Assembly (NCBI GenBank): GCA_023381355.1
Contig: JAMCUL010000013.1
Span: 1 to 64,000 of the forward strand
DNA from: Thermoplasmatota archaeon
GTDB lineage: Archaea > Thermoplasmatota > Thermoplasmata > Thermoplasmatales > Thermoplasmataceae
Direction: 5' to 3'
Length of the DNA stretch: 64,000 bases
Below are positions 49,722-59,845 of this stretch, piece by piece. The notes beneath the pieces were generated by a model. That model was not told where the DNA came from. It saw nothing but the letters and a program-made list of their open reading frames with translations, and did no database searches. Numbering within the stretch: position 1 is the first letter of the stretch; each line of letters opens with the position of its first letter. The translations under genes and the position numbers were made by a program.

Positions 49722-51080
49722 CTATGTCGCAATAGGGAGAATTTCCCCCGTTTCTTCATCTTCGAACCTTGAAAGGATTTCGTTGTCAACCCTCATGAGG
49801 AACACGAGTATCATGGAGATTATTGCAGTGCCTGCCGAGATCAGAAACATGAATTCAAAATTATTATGCGAAATGGTAAGTACCAGTGAAACACTTACAG
49901 ATGCCAGGAGAAGGGCAGCGTTATTGAAAAAGGCCGAGAGTCCAAAGAATGATGACATTGCAGCCTCCCTGTCTCCTTCAAGTGTCGTAATAAGAAATGC
50001 ACCAATGGGATATGCAGCCACGAGGAATGCAGCCCATCCAAGCCCTCCTACCGCAAGATATACCAATACAAGAGTCTGGGTACGGTAAATCGATGCAAAA
50101 ATCATCACAGTTGCAAGGATTCCAAGCCCATAAATCATCATGTTTTTCTTTCCCCTGTGCTTTCTGTATATAATTCCAGCCGGGATGGAGGCAATAAGGG
50201 TAACTGCATTGAAAATTGCAAAACCTACGGCTGCAAAGACCAGCGCCCCGTCAGATCCGGTTGAAAATGAGTATCCTGCGCTCTGCACATATGACACAAA
50301 ATAAATCGCTATTGATTCGTAAGATACCCAGGAAAATAGCTGAATTCCGAAGTAAATCAGAATCCGCCTATCCTTGAACATATAAAGGATTCTTTCTCCC
50401 AGCGTCTTTTTTTCCCTTATAACTACGGACTTATTCTCAGGCTTTCTTTCCTTAACAATTAAGGGGGTGATTATACCAGTTGCAAGCACAATCACTCCCT
50501 CAATGAGGGCTACATTCTTGATTCCAAGCGTTGTTCCGAATCCGGCTACCAGAAGGAAGGCAACAAGGGAACCCATGGCCAGGAACGAATTGATATAGCC
50601 AGATGCAACACCCCAGTTTTTCATTTCAAATGTTCTTGGCATAAGAGAGTTGTAAGGTGTCCTCATGAAGTGGGCGGCAATATACATTGCAATCAGGAGC
50701 CCGATAAGTTCCGACACGCTTGTCGCATAAGGAATGAGGCATATCATGAGTGACATGACAATAATGGAACTCACTATCATGATTCCCCTTGTGTCATGCG
50801 GATACAGGAACTTCCGATCCGCAAGAAATCCGGAGATGGGGTCGGCAAATATTCCCACAAGTCCTTCAAGGCCAAGAATCAGCCCGGAAAATGCGTCTGA
50901 AAGCTGAAAGCCATTTATCTCTATAAAGGGTGTAAAAATTCTGTTGAAACCCCATGTAGTATATATAGCAATTGCCGTCATAGAGAGGAATATATAACTT
51001 AAGTTGCCGGAATATACGTTCTTGCCATTTTCCTCTCTATATAGCCTACTACTCACAGATTTGCGTACATTCTCTTTCAA
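49722..51080 (-). CDS. MFS transporter
   Basis: 452 aa; GLEGLVGIFADPISGFLADRK, twelve-TM pattern. Confidence 0.88.
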   Translation of the reverse strand: MKENVRKSVSSRLYREENGKNVYSGNLSYIFLSMTAIAIYTTWGFNRIFTPFIEINGFQLSDAFSGLILGLEGLVGIFADPISGFLADRKFLYPHDTRGIMIVSSIIVMSLMICLIPYATSVSELIGLLIAMYIAAHFMRTPYNSLMPRTFEMKNWGVASGYINSFLAMGSLVAFLLVAGFGTTLGIKNVALIEGVIVLATGIITPLIVKERKPENKSVVIREKKTLGERILYMFKDRRILIYFGIQLFSWVSYESIAIYFVSYVQSAGYSFSTGSDGALVFAAVGFAIFNAVTLIASIPAGIIYRKHRGKKNMMIYGLGILATVMIFASIYRTQTLVLVYLAVGGLGWAAFLVAAYPIGAFLITTLEGDREAAMSSFFGLSAFFNNAALLLASVSVSLVLTISHNNFEFMFLISAGTAIISMILVFLMRVDNEILSRFEDEETGEILPIAT

Positions 51081-51392
51081 TTAAAACTTTTCTATATACC
51101 GATATTTATCAGGCCCATCTCACTATTGTTGACCAAGATCAGCGGAGAGTGTTTTGCGCATACTAAAATAAAAATCTATTTCTGAAAATTATCTGGATGA
51201 TGAAGGAGAGTTGAGATGCATCTTAATTATTGCCTCTGAAATGATACTCAGGTTATATCTGTAACCATCGTTTGAAATTAATATATCATATTCAATGAAA
51301 GTAAGTATTTAAAGGAAATTCATGAGATCAAACATTGAGTTTACAACCCATGGATGTCATAATATATATATAAAAAACAGTAATCCTTAAAA

Positions 51393-52376
51393 ATGATTGA
51401 TGTAGGGTCCCTATCGGACTTCCTGTTAATTGTTTTTGGAGGAATAATCGCAGGAATAATAGGCTCCCTAACTGGACTTGGCGGTGGGTCAGTCCTCGTA
51501 CCTGTGCTTACTCTTTTCTATGGTGTGCCAATAGAATATGCGACCGGTGCAAGCCTGATATCAACAATTGCAACTTCAGCAGGCTCTGCAAGCACATATA
51601 CAAAAAAAGGGATCGCAAATATAAAGATCGGGGTCGGCCTCGAGGTTGCAACAACTCTGGGTGCAATAGTGGGAGCGCTTACCTTCGCGCTTGTTGTTCA
51701 TGCAAATCTTCAATGGATCCTTTTTCTCTTATTCGGGGTTGTCATATTGACATCAATAATCCCGACTGTGAAGAGGGGAAAGTATGAATTTCCCGAGGAA
51801 AAGCCAGCTGATTTTACTAGCAGGCTTTTCCAGCTTTCCGGCAAGTATCACGACGAAAGAAGCAGGAAGACAGTGCAGTATACAGGAATAAGGTGGTGGC
51901 TGGGTGAGATCATAATGTTCTTTGCGGGAGTGCTGTCTGGACTTCTTGGGATAGGAAGTGGTGCACTCAAGGTTCTCGGCATGGACTGGGCAATGAATTT
52001 ACCGATGAAGGTTACCACTACTACCAGTAATTTCATGATAGGAATAACCGCCGCTACTGGAAGCAGTATTTACTGGTATGAGGGATACATCCAGTTCTTC
52101 CTGGCAGGAGCAACAGCCATAGGAGTGCTCATAGGATCAAGAATAGGGTCATCGATCCTGCTGAAGGTTTCCAACAAGGAAATCAGGTGGATTTTTTTTG
52201 CCATATTGACATTCCTTGGAATTGACATGATCTTTAGGGGGGTAACGCTATCAGGTTTCTATTATATCAACCCACTTACCGGGTTCACCATCGCAATAGC
52301 CACAGCAGCAGTGCTCATACTTTTGCTGTACATAAAAATGAAATTGGAGGAAAGGGGAAATGCAAACTTCAGATAA
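51393..52376 (+). CDS. TauE/SafE-family sulfite/anion exporter
   Basis: 327 aa; GIIGSLTGLGGGSVLVPVLTLFYG. Confidence 0.92.
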   Translation: MIDVGSLSDFLLIVFGGIIAGIIGSLTGLGGGSVLVPVLTLFYGVPIEYATGASLISTIATSAGSASTYTKKGIANIKIGVGLEVATTLGAIVGALTFALVVHANLQWILFLLFGVVILTSIIPTVKRGKYEFPEEKPADFTSRLFQLSGKYHDERSRKTVQYTGIRWWLGEIIMFFAGVLSGLLGIGSGALKVLGMDWAMNLPMKVTTTTSNFMIGITAATGSSIYWYEGYIQFFLAGATAIGVLIGSRIGSSILLKVSNKEIRWIFFAILTFLGIDMIFRGVTLSGFYYINPLTGFTIAIATAAVLILLLYIKMKLEERGNANFR

Positions 52377-52761
52377 ATTAACGACTCTTGTCAGCTGGAT
52401 CCTGAAGATCGCCGTTTTCATCAGTATAGGTTTTGTAACGGTGGGATCGATTCTAATGTTCATTTTCAACGGTGCAGATGGTTACTCGATTTCACAGATT
52501 GAAAGTTATAACTCCAGTATTAACCTGACATCAAAGGCATTCTCACCGGTTCTAATACCCTCCGGACTGCTGGCGCTTAACCCGATTGCTTTCATCTCAC
52601 TTGGCCTGTGGGTCCTCATATTCACTCCAGTTACTGTGCTTTTCAGTTCTCTCGTGGATTATATCTATATGAAAAATAAGCTGTATGTGATTCTTACGTT
52701 CCTCGTCCTGTTCAACCTGTTCACAGCGATTCTGATCATTCCCGCATTCGTGAAACTTTGA
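52360..52761 (+). CDS. DUF1634-type small membrane protein
   Basis: 133 aa, three TM, overlaps the TauE/SafE gene, a typical pairing. Confidence 0.75.
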   Translation: MQTSDKLTTLVSWILKIAVFISIGFVTVGSILMFIFNGADGYSISQIESYNSSINLTSKAFSPVLIPSGLLALNPIAFISLGLWVLIFTPVTVLFSSLVDYIYMKNKLYVILTFLVLFNLFTAILIIPAFVKL

Positions 52762-52806
52762 TTTTTTAAAGCATTTTACAAAAACATTATTAATTTTACT
52801 TATATC

Positions 52807-54276
52807 ATGTTGTGTGAACTGATGCTTAAATTCGAAAGAGTCCCAATCAGAGAAGAGGATCCATTGGAAAGATCTAAGAGTTTTAGGGTCGAGCCAATGA
52901 TTGGTTATTCAGATCAGGAAGCCACGACAGAAGCATCAAGGTGCATCGGATGCAATATATGTACTCAGGCATGTCCTGCAAGTCTTGATATAGGCGCATA
53001 CATAAACAGCATTGCTGTTGGGGATCCTGCCCAGACTGTGAGGATTGTCTTTGAGAATTTACCATTTCCAGCAATTATTGGAAGAGTATGCACCCATAAC
53101 TGTGAGGATATATGTGTGATGTACGATACGGGCGGTCCACTTGCAATACGTCACCTGAAGAGATTTGCAGCCGATAAATTTGATGATTATTCAAAGATAA
53201 TGCGGGTGAAGAAGAGAGGTTTCATAAGCAAGAAGGTTGCAGTAATAGGAGCGGGACCTGCTGGATTGAGTGCTGCTTATTATTTATCGATTCAGGGAGT
53301 GAGGGTAACTGTATTTGAGTCCCTTCCTGTGACCGGTGGTTTCATGAGAGTTGGTATTCCAAGATACAGGTTACCCGACGAAGTCTTAGACAAGGAGATA
53401 GGTTATATCCAGTCGCAGGGCGTGGAAATAAGGCTAAATACAAAAGTAGGAAGGGACATCAGTTTCCACGATATTATTTCAAACTATGATGCTGTCTTCC
53501 TCGGAGTTGGAAATCACAGTCCGAGAACCACCGGAACACCTGGAAGTGACGCTGAGAACTTCCTCCACGCCACAGAATTTCTTCAGAGAGTTGCCCTGAA
53601 TGAGAAGATTCCGGTTGGAAATAATGTGGTAATAATAGGCGGGGGATTCACGGCAAACGATGCTGCAAGATCATCCATAAGACTTGGGGCCAGGAATATT
53701 AACATCATGTACAGAAGGAGGGAGATCGACAGGCCAGGATATCCCTCAATGAACGCGGATGAGGAGATGGAAGAGTCTATTGATGAGCTTGTCGGGTATA
53801 TGTGGGAGGTAACGCCATTCGAGTACGTTAAGAATGGAGACAGGATTGTGCAGGTGAAATACTGGAAGAACCAGATGGTTTCAGAGGGAGGAGGAAGGGC
53901 TAAACCTGTGCCACAGAAGGAGAAGACGTACACAATGGATGTGGATTTTGTGATTGAGGCCACGGGACAGGAAACCGATTTTTCATTCCTTGGAGACGAA
54001 TTCGCCAGGAATTTACGGTTGACTCCCCACGGGCAGATAATCGTAGACCAGAATGGAATGACAAGCATACCCGGTGTGTTCTCCGGAGGCGATTCAACCA
54101 ATATGACAAGAGACCTGATAAGTGCTGTAAGGGATGGAGACACTGCGGTTCTTGGAATATTGAACTACCTCAACCTGATGGATCAGGTTAATGAAGAATA
54201 CCTTCCACTTCTCGACAGGTGGAAGAAATTCTCGCCAACTTCCGCAAAGATGGCATATGCGGAGCGCATAAAATAA
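52807..54276 (+). CDS. Glutamate synthase small-subunit-like FAD/4Fe-4S oxidoreductase
   Basis: 489 aa; CIGCNICTQACPA, CTHNCEDIC, KVAVIGAGPAGLSAAYYLS. Confidence 0.9.
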   Translation: MLCELMLKFERVPIREEDPLERSKSFRVEPMIGYSDQEATTEASRCIGCNICTQACPASLDIGAYINSIAVGDPAQTVRIVFENLPFPAIIGRVCTHNCEDICVMYDTGGPLAIRHLKRFAADKFDDYSKIMRVKKRGFISKKVAVIGAGPAGLSAAYYLSIQGVRVTVFESLPVTGGFMRVGIPRYRLPDEVLDKEIGYIQSQGVEIRLNTKVGRDISFHDIISNYDAVFLGVGNHSPRTTGTPGSDAENFLHATEFLQRVALNEKIPVGNNVVIIGGGFTANDAARSSIRLGARNINIMYRRREIDRPGYPSMNADEEMEESIDELVGYMWEVTPFEYVKNGDRIVQVKYWKNQMVSEGGGRAKPVPQKEKTYTMDVDFVIEATGQETDFSFLGDEFARNLRLTPHGQIIVDQNGMTSIPGVFSGGDSTNMTRDLISAVRDGDTAVLGILNYLNLMDQVNEEYLPLLDRWKKFSPTSAKMAYAERIK

Positions 54277-54309
54277 TCATAAAATTTAATCATTCTAAAA
54301 AATAGATTT

Positions 54310-55647
54310 TCACTGTTTTTCAAGGTAGATAGAATCAAAGCCAGTATAAGGTATCAACACTTCCGGTATCCTTATCTTTTCTGCGTCTGAGAAATTTTCT
54401 ATTATGGCTACGACTGTTCTTGAGCTTGCCATGGCCGTTCCGTTCAGGGTGTGCAGGAACACATTTCCATCTGGTGTCCTGTATCTTATGTTGAGCGACC
54501 TTGCCTGGTAGTCAAGGTCATTTGATATGCTTGCGAGTTCACGATATCTTCCCTGGTGGGGAAACCATCCCTCAATATCAAATTTCTTGGCGGCAAGATT
54601 TCCGAGTTCTCCTGAACAAACATTTACAACCCGGTACGGAATCTCAAGACTCTGGAGGAATTCCTCAGTGTTCCCGGTAAGCTCTTCAAAAAAGTCCCAG
54701 GAATCCTCTGGCCTGCAGAATATGAACTGCTCAACTTTCTTGAAATAATGAACCCTGAAAATTCCCTTTGTATCCTTTCCATGTGCGCCAGCCTCCTTCC
54801 TGAAACACGGTGAAAAACCTCCAACTCTCAGGGGGAGTTCCCTTGGCTCAACGATCTCGTCCATCAACATTGATGCAATCGGATGTTCTGATGTTGAGAT
54901 CAGGTACAGATCCTCGCCTTCAATCTTATATATTGCATCATCAAATGTCCCCTGATCGGTTGCCTTCCACACTGCGCTTCCTGCTATCATTGGAGGTGGT
55001 TCAACGACAGAGAAGCCTTTCTGGGAAAGGAAATCTATCGCATAGTTGACAAGCGCCAGTTCCAGTTTGAGGAGCCTGTTCTTGCTTATGTAGAATCTTG
55101 ACCCTGCAATCTTTGTAGCCCTCTCAAGGTCGACAAGATCATATTTCTCTATTATGTCAACATGACTCTGTGTATTTTCCACAATCCGGTACTTACCGAG
55201 ATTATTACTTTCCTTTAGAAATGTTTCGAGAGAATCCTTCCTCACACTCGCCTCCCCATTTACCCTTACCACAAGGTTATTTTCATCTCCCTTGCAGATC
55301 GGGACTGAGGGATCCAGAAGGTTTGGTATATGGCTCACTATTTTTTCCCTATCCTGCTCAACAAGGGCCTGCCTGGACTCGATGGCGCTGAGTGATGCGT
55401 TTATCTCTTTGACCTCGTTCCTGATCTCCTCAGAATCTCTTTTTTCCTTGACTGCCCTTGAAACCTCCAGACTCTTTGCATTTCTCCTGGATCTGAGTTC
55501 ATTTATCTTCCTTATATTTTCACGCCATTCCTGATCCAGTTTAAGGAATTCTTCAACAGGTGACGGATCCATAAATCTATCCACCATGGCCTTTCTGAAC
55601 AGAGATGGATCATCCCTCAGCATTTTGATATCAATCATTGTGTCCAA
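54310..55647 (-). CDS. serS: Seryl-tRNA synthetase
   Basis: 445 aa; coiled-coil N-terminus; GFSPCFRKEAGAHGKDTKGIFRVHYFKKVEQF; NGTAMASSRTVVAIIEN. Confidence 0.96.
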   Translation of the reverse strand: MDTMIDIKMLRDDPSLFRKAMVDRFMDPSPVEEFLKLDQEWRENIRKINELRSRRNAKSLEVSRAVKEKRDSEEIRNEVKEINASLSAIESRQALVEQDREKIVSHIPNLLDPSVPICKGDENNLVVRVNGEASVRKDSLETFLKESNNLGKYRIVENTQSHVDIIEKYDLVDLERATKIAGSRFYISKNRLLKLELALVNYAIDFLSQKGFSVVEPPPMIAGSAVWKATDQGTFDDAIYKIEGEDLYLISTSEHPIASMLMDEIVEPRELPLRVGGFSPCFRKEAGAHGKDTKGIFRVHYFKKVEQFIFCRPEDSWDFFEELTGNTEEFLQSLEIPYRVVNVCSGELGNLAAKKFDIEGWFPHQGRYRELASISNDLDYQARSLNIRYRTPDGNVFLHTLNGTAMASSRTVVAIIENFSDAEKIRIPEVLIPYTGFDSIYLEKQ

Positions 55648-55709
55648 GAACGCCAGTCTATATATTAATTTTCACAATATCCCGTAATTAAAAATGACAT
55701 TTTTTGTGA

Positions 55710-56360
55710 TTAGAGGCGGTCCATTCTTGGCTGGTATGAATCGTTGTATGATTCCAGTTCAGCCTCATCATCATAAATGGGGGTGTTTGGCATTATCCTG
55801 GTTCCCCTGCTGGCTGCAGGCTGAGAAACGGGTGCTATGAAAGGTGATGGATTGAACATGCCCCTGTTCTCCTCCCTGATCGTTGTTGAAATGCTTCCTC
55901 CAAGGAGGGATGTGGCATTGAATATGATCAGGCTGCTTGGCACAATCAGGGTCATCGTTGTTAGGATCCCGTAGAATGACTGGGTATCTACAGCGAGCTG
56001 GGATGTCGCGGCAAGTGGTTTTGTTGCGAACGCAAAGATTCCGTCTTTCAGGTAATAACCTACCAGGCTTGCCTGCTGAACCGCTGTGGATATAAGGTAC
56101 AGTGACGTAAATATGACGAGCGCAGTCATGATCAGGGAGACTGAGAGAGCATCCTTTGCACTGCCCGCCTTCCTGCCTGAAATGAATCCGGCGAAAAAGG
56201 GGCCAATTACCGGTATCCACCACAACATTGCTATTCCAAGAATAGCATAAATGAATGCAATTTTTGTAGAATAAGTGTCTCCCCTATCAGTTTTGAGACT
56301 GTTTTGCGGGTACTTTCTACTGTTCGTCTTACCCATGGCAGACATATGTCTCATAAACAC
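55710..56360 (-). CDS. Hypothetical multi-TM membrane protein
   Basis: 216 aa; several hydrophobic segments, charged C-terminal tail. Confidence 0.65.
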   Translation of the reverse strand: MFMRHMSAMGKTNSRKYPQNSLKTDRGDTYSTKIAFIYAILGIAMLWWIPVIGPFFAGFISGRKAGSAKDALSVSLIMTALVIFTSLYLISTAVQQASLVGYYLKDGIFAFATKPLAATSQLAVDTQSFYGILTTMTLIVPSSLIIFNATSLLGGSISTTIREENRGMFNPSPFIAPVSQPAASRGTRIMPNTPIYDDEAELESYNDSYQPRMDRL

Positions 56361-56800
56361 ATGACGACAAATTTATATAAAAATGTTTGGTTTTTTAAGG
56401 TTTTGATACAAAGTTCTTATTAAATCATCTGAGGTATCACTGTCTAATAATGTGGGTTTTATCCTGCTTAAATTCAGACTGAATCCATCAAGATATATGC
56501 ATTTAGTCATCATATTCGTATCCTTTTTTTCAGCATTTTTGTACTTCTCAGAAGTTTCCAGTGCAATATTCATCGCGAAAAGCCATACATATTACATTAC
56601 ACATTCTCGTTTTAATTTTGTAGCATCAAGCATTGCAATTGCTGTTAGGAACTGTTTGTTTTCACTCTTGTTTTTTCAACAAATTTGAAAATATAGATTT
56701 GATTACGATTCATCTGACTTAAATTTTTAGTTATTTTTTTTACTCTAACCCTTGAATGAAGGCAGAGTTAATATTTAATACTGCTTCGGAATAACAAAAA

Positions 56801-58483
56801 GTGCGTAGAATCTTCTGGGTTTCAGAATTCCTGCTACCTACGATGATGGGTATCTTTATATGGGTTATGACTCGCACTTCGTTCTATGTAATTACAAGTA
56901 CTCTTCTTACGATTATAATAGTGGGAATAGCGGATTTACAGTATGATTTTCAGATTTTAGATAAAGAGAAACCAAGTGAGAGATTAAGATTAATTCTTGA
57001 GAAACTCCAGAAAACTATTGATACTACTTCAGATTCACGACTATTCTCTGCGGCTTTCCAGGAAAAGTTAGACCACACAGTACAGCAATTCGGGGTCCAT
57101 AAATTTACTTCAGAAAATATCAACGAAATAGAGCGAATAGATGAAAAGATTCATAATGGTCTGGAATCAAACGCATTTCTCACTTTTTTACCGAGCATTC
57201 AGATGGATTGGGATCCAAATGAGTACTATTACACGCGTATAAGAAATTTGGCTGGGAACAAAGGTGGCAAAATGAAAAATATAGAAATCACACGAGTCTT
57301 TTATATAGATAAAGATCTCAGGGAGAACTTTGATGCATTTCTAAAACTTCTCCAGCATATGGCATCTGACAGCCTGAATGGAATAAAAGTGTATGTTATA
57401 GAAACATCTGGCAAAAAGGATGATTTTGAACTTACTACAAGTTTCTCCGACTTCGCGATTTACGACGAAAATATGCTTGTCAAACAGGAATACGGAATCC
57501 GGAGGACTCTTCTACGTAACATCTACAGTGTCAACAAGGATGACCTTCTCGAAGCAAAGAATAAGAAGGATACCTATTTGAAGTTCGCAATACCAGTTGA
57601 AAAATTCCTAGAGAAAGGACGGAAACCTGACATTCCTGAAAAGTATTATGAGGAGTTAGCTAAGACAGCTCCAATAATAGACGAAATAGCAGGCTCTTAC
57701 TGTAAGCCAAACACCTATGGATCACAGTCCTGTAGGTGGTATCATGGTTCATGGCAGTATTTAAGGCTCATTGACATGGTATCAAGTCCCGACTGGCATA
57801 ACTCCTTTTACACACATAAAATCCATATCGCCCTGACAGATCCTAACCGCAGAAAAATCCTTGTTTACGGTACGGCTGACTATGGTATTCTGGAGATGAT
57901 ATATTCTACAATGGGAAAAGATAGTAAATTACTGGATATAACAGTAGTCGATAAATGTGAGACGCCTCTCCGTGCATGTAAATTATATGCAGAGTCTCAC
58001 GGCTATGAAGTAAAAATCGTTAAGGTAGAAGAGCAGTTACTAAACCTTAATAGCAATTATTATGATTTGATTATAACTGATCATCTCCTCACTGTGGTCA
58101 CTGAAGATCAGGTTCCAGTTATAATAGATCACTGGTTCAAGCTTTTATCTCCAAATGGAATTCTACTCACAACTGTGTTTGCGGGCACCCAGGTAAGTGA
58201 TCCTGACGATGAAGATAGAAAAAAGTTCATAGAGGATGGCAAACAATCTGCTATAAGAAATGCCGATTTAATCTGGAACAAGTTTCAGAATCTTGAGATT
58301 ATGCAAATGATTAATAAATATGCTGAAAACATTGAAAATCACCATGTAGGTGACATAGATTCCCTAACAGCCTTATTTAGGGATTTCGTAGACGTTGATA
58401 TTGTGGAAACAAAAACAAAAGGTGAATTCAAGCATCCGGAGACTGATTATGAAATATATGCAAGGAAGCCGGCCAACAACTAA
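56801..58483 (+). CDS. Membrane-anchored SAM methyltransferase with possible PLD-like middle domain, GTG start
   Basis: 560 aa; two N-terminal TM, mid-region GIKVYVIE...DFAIYDENMLVKQ, C-terminal KILVYGTADYGILEMIY...ITVVDKCETPLRACKLYA methyltransferase region. Confidence 0.7.
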   Translation: MRRIFWVSEFLLPTMMGIFIWVMTRTSFYVITSTLLTIIIVGIADLQYDFQILDKEKPSERLRLILEKLQKTIDTTSDSRLFSAAFQEKLDHTVQQFGVHKFTSENINEIERIDEKIHNGLESNAFLTFLPSIQMDWDPNEYYYTRIRNLAGNKGGKMKNIEITRVFYIDKDLRENFDAFLKLLQHMASDSLNGIKVYVIETSGKKDDFELTTSFSDFAIYDENMLVKQEYGIRRTLLRNIYSVNKDDLLEAKNKKDTYLKFAIPVEKFLEKGRKPDIPEKYYEELAKTAPIIDEIAGSYCKPNTYGSQSCRWYHGSWQYLRLIDMVSSPDWHNSFYTHKIHIALTDPNRRKILVYGTADYGILEMIYSTMGKDSKLLDITVVDKCETPLRACKLYAESHGYEVKIVKVEEQLLNLNSNYYDLIITDHLLTVVTEDQVPVIIDHWFKLLSPNGILLTTVFAGTQVSDPDDEDRKKFIEDGKQSAIRNADLIWNKFQNLEIMQMINKYAENIENHHVGDIDSLTALFRDFVDVDIVETKTKGEFKHPETDYEIYARKPANN

Positions 58484-58612
58484 ATGTAATGGCATCTTTG
58501 TTTTTCAGAGCCATCTTCTCACAACGTGGTTGATCGAAATCTAAATACAAGTATATAGTAGATGTGTATGGTTGTGCTTAGAGTTTCATTCAGGTTTCTG
58601 TGTTTCATCAAT

Positions 58613-59845
58613 TTATGCCCCATATTTTTCCAGACGGTCAGTGATCTGTAACGCATAGGTCATGAGGCTGCCGCTCTTCAGGGAAAAACCGGTTCTTGAG
58701 CATTCTCTCTCGTTGAATCCGCCGGCTCCAATGCTTCTCGAGCTGCCGGTGTAAAATGTCACAGGAACTGGATCCCCTGTATGCTCTCCGGTTGTTGAGG
58801 AGGTGGAGTGGTCACCAGTTATTATAACAAGTGCTCTGTCCTCAATCCCAATGAGGTTTTCCATTGCCTCATCTATCCTCTCCATTACCTCTACCTTTCC
58901 AGCAGGATCCATGTCATGGGCGGCTGCGTCTGGCGCCTTTATATTCATGAGCATGAATTCATATTTTTCCGAATTTTCTCTTGCAGACTTGAGTTTCCCC
59001 ACATAGTTTGTATTCCTTCCTCCCGTGATACCTGGGACATCAATTTTTTCAAGGCCGATCATTTCCGCGATCCCTCTGATCATTGGAATCCCTATTATGT
59101 AGGCGCCTTTCATCCCATACTTTTCCCCGAATGCAGGAAGAAATGGGGCCTGGCCTGCGCCCCTCAGAAGAAGCTCGTTCGCAGGAGGTTTTCCCTCGCT
59201 TTTCCTTCTGATGTTCATCGGATTGCTGTCCAGTATTTTCCTGGATCTTTCAAGAAACTCATTAATTATTCTTGCAGTCTTTTCAGATTTTTCATTCATC
59301 GCGTGGATCGTTCTTACCGGTCTTACTACCTCATGGGGATCAGAATCTGAAATTTCTCCTGAAAGTCCAGGGCCATGCATCACAAGAGCTGCCCTGTGTT
59401 CTACACCGGAGCGCACATTTATCTGTATGTCATCAATCTTCATGGATAACGAATTGCTCAGTTCATCCGTTTTTTCCTCAATTCTTCCTGCCCTCCTGTC
59501 AGTGATTATCTCTCCTTCCCTGGTGGCATAGTTCGCCCTGAAGGCAACATCACCCGAATGGACTTCCATTCCGAGTCCCATTGCCTCGAACGGTCCTCTA
59601 CCTGTGTAGACTTCCTCCGGCTTATAACCAAGCAGCGAGAGGTGGGAGGTATCGGATCCACACACTATCCCATAGTCCACAGGATAAAGCAGGCCTGATA
59701 TTCCATGCCTGGCCATATGATTCATGTTGGGGGTATATGCAGATTCAAGGGGTGTCCTTCCACGAAGTACTTCTGCAGGCCTGTCTCCCAGTCCATCCAT
59801 AACTATGAGAATGATTGATTTCTTCATCAGGTCCCCTCGGTCCAT
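58613..59845 (-). CDS. apgM: 2,3-bisphosphoglycerate-independent phosphoglycerate mutase (archaeal type)
   Basis: 410 aa; IILIVMDGLGDRPAE, GSDTSHLSLLGYKPEEVYTGRGPFEAMG. Confidence 0.95.
   Translation of the reverse strand: MDRGDLMKKSIILIVMDGLGDRPAEVLRGRTPLESAYTPNMNHMARHGISGLLYPVDYGIVCGSDTSHLSLLGYKPEEVYTGRGPFEAMGLGMEVHSGDVAFRANYATREGEIITDRRAGRIEEKTDELSNSLSMKIDDIQINVRSGVEHRAALVMHGPGLSGEISDSDPHEVVRPVRTIHAMNEKSEKTARIINEFLERSRKILDSNPMNIRRKSEGKPPANELLLRGAGQAPFLPAFGEKYGMKGAYIIGIPMIRGIAEMIGLEKIDVPGITGGRNTNYVGKLKSARENSEKYEFMLMNIKAPDAAAHDMDPAGKVEVMERIDEAMENLIGIEDRALVIITGDHSTSSTTGEHTGDPVPVTFYTGSSRSIGAGGFNERECSRTGFSLKSGSLMTYALQITDRLEKYGA

Noticed and set aside
56452-56688. 78-aa hydrophobic ORF upstream of the methyltransferase fusion
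   Set aside because: Composition is consistent with random translation of AT-rich DNA; no start context.
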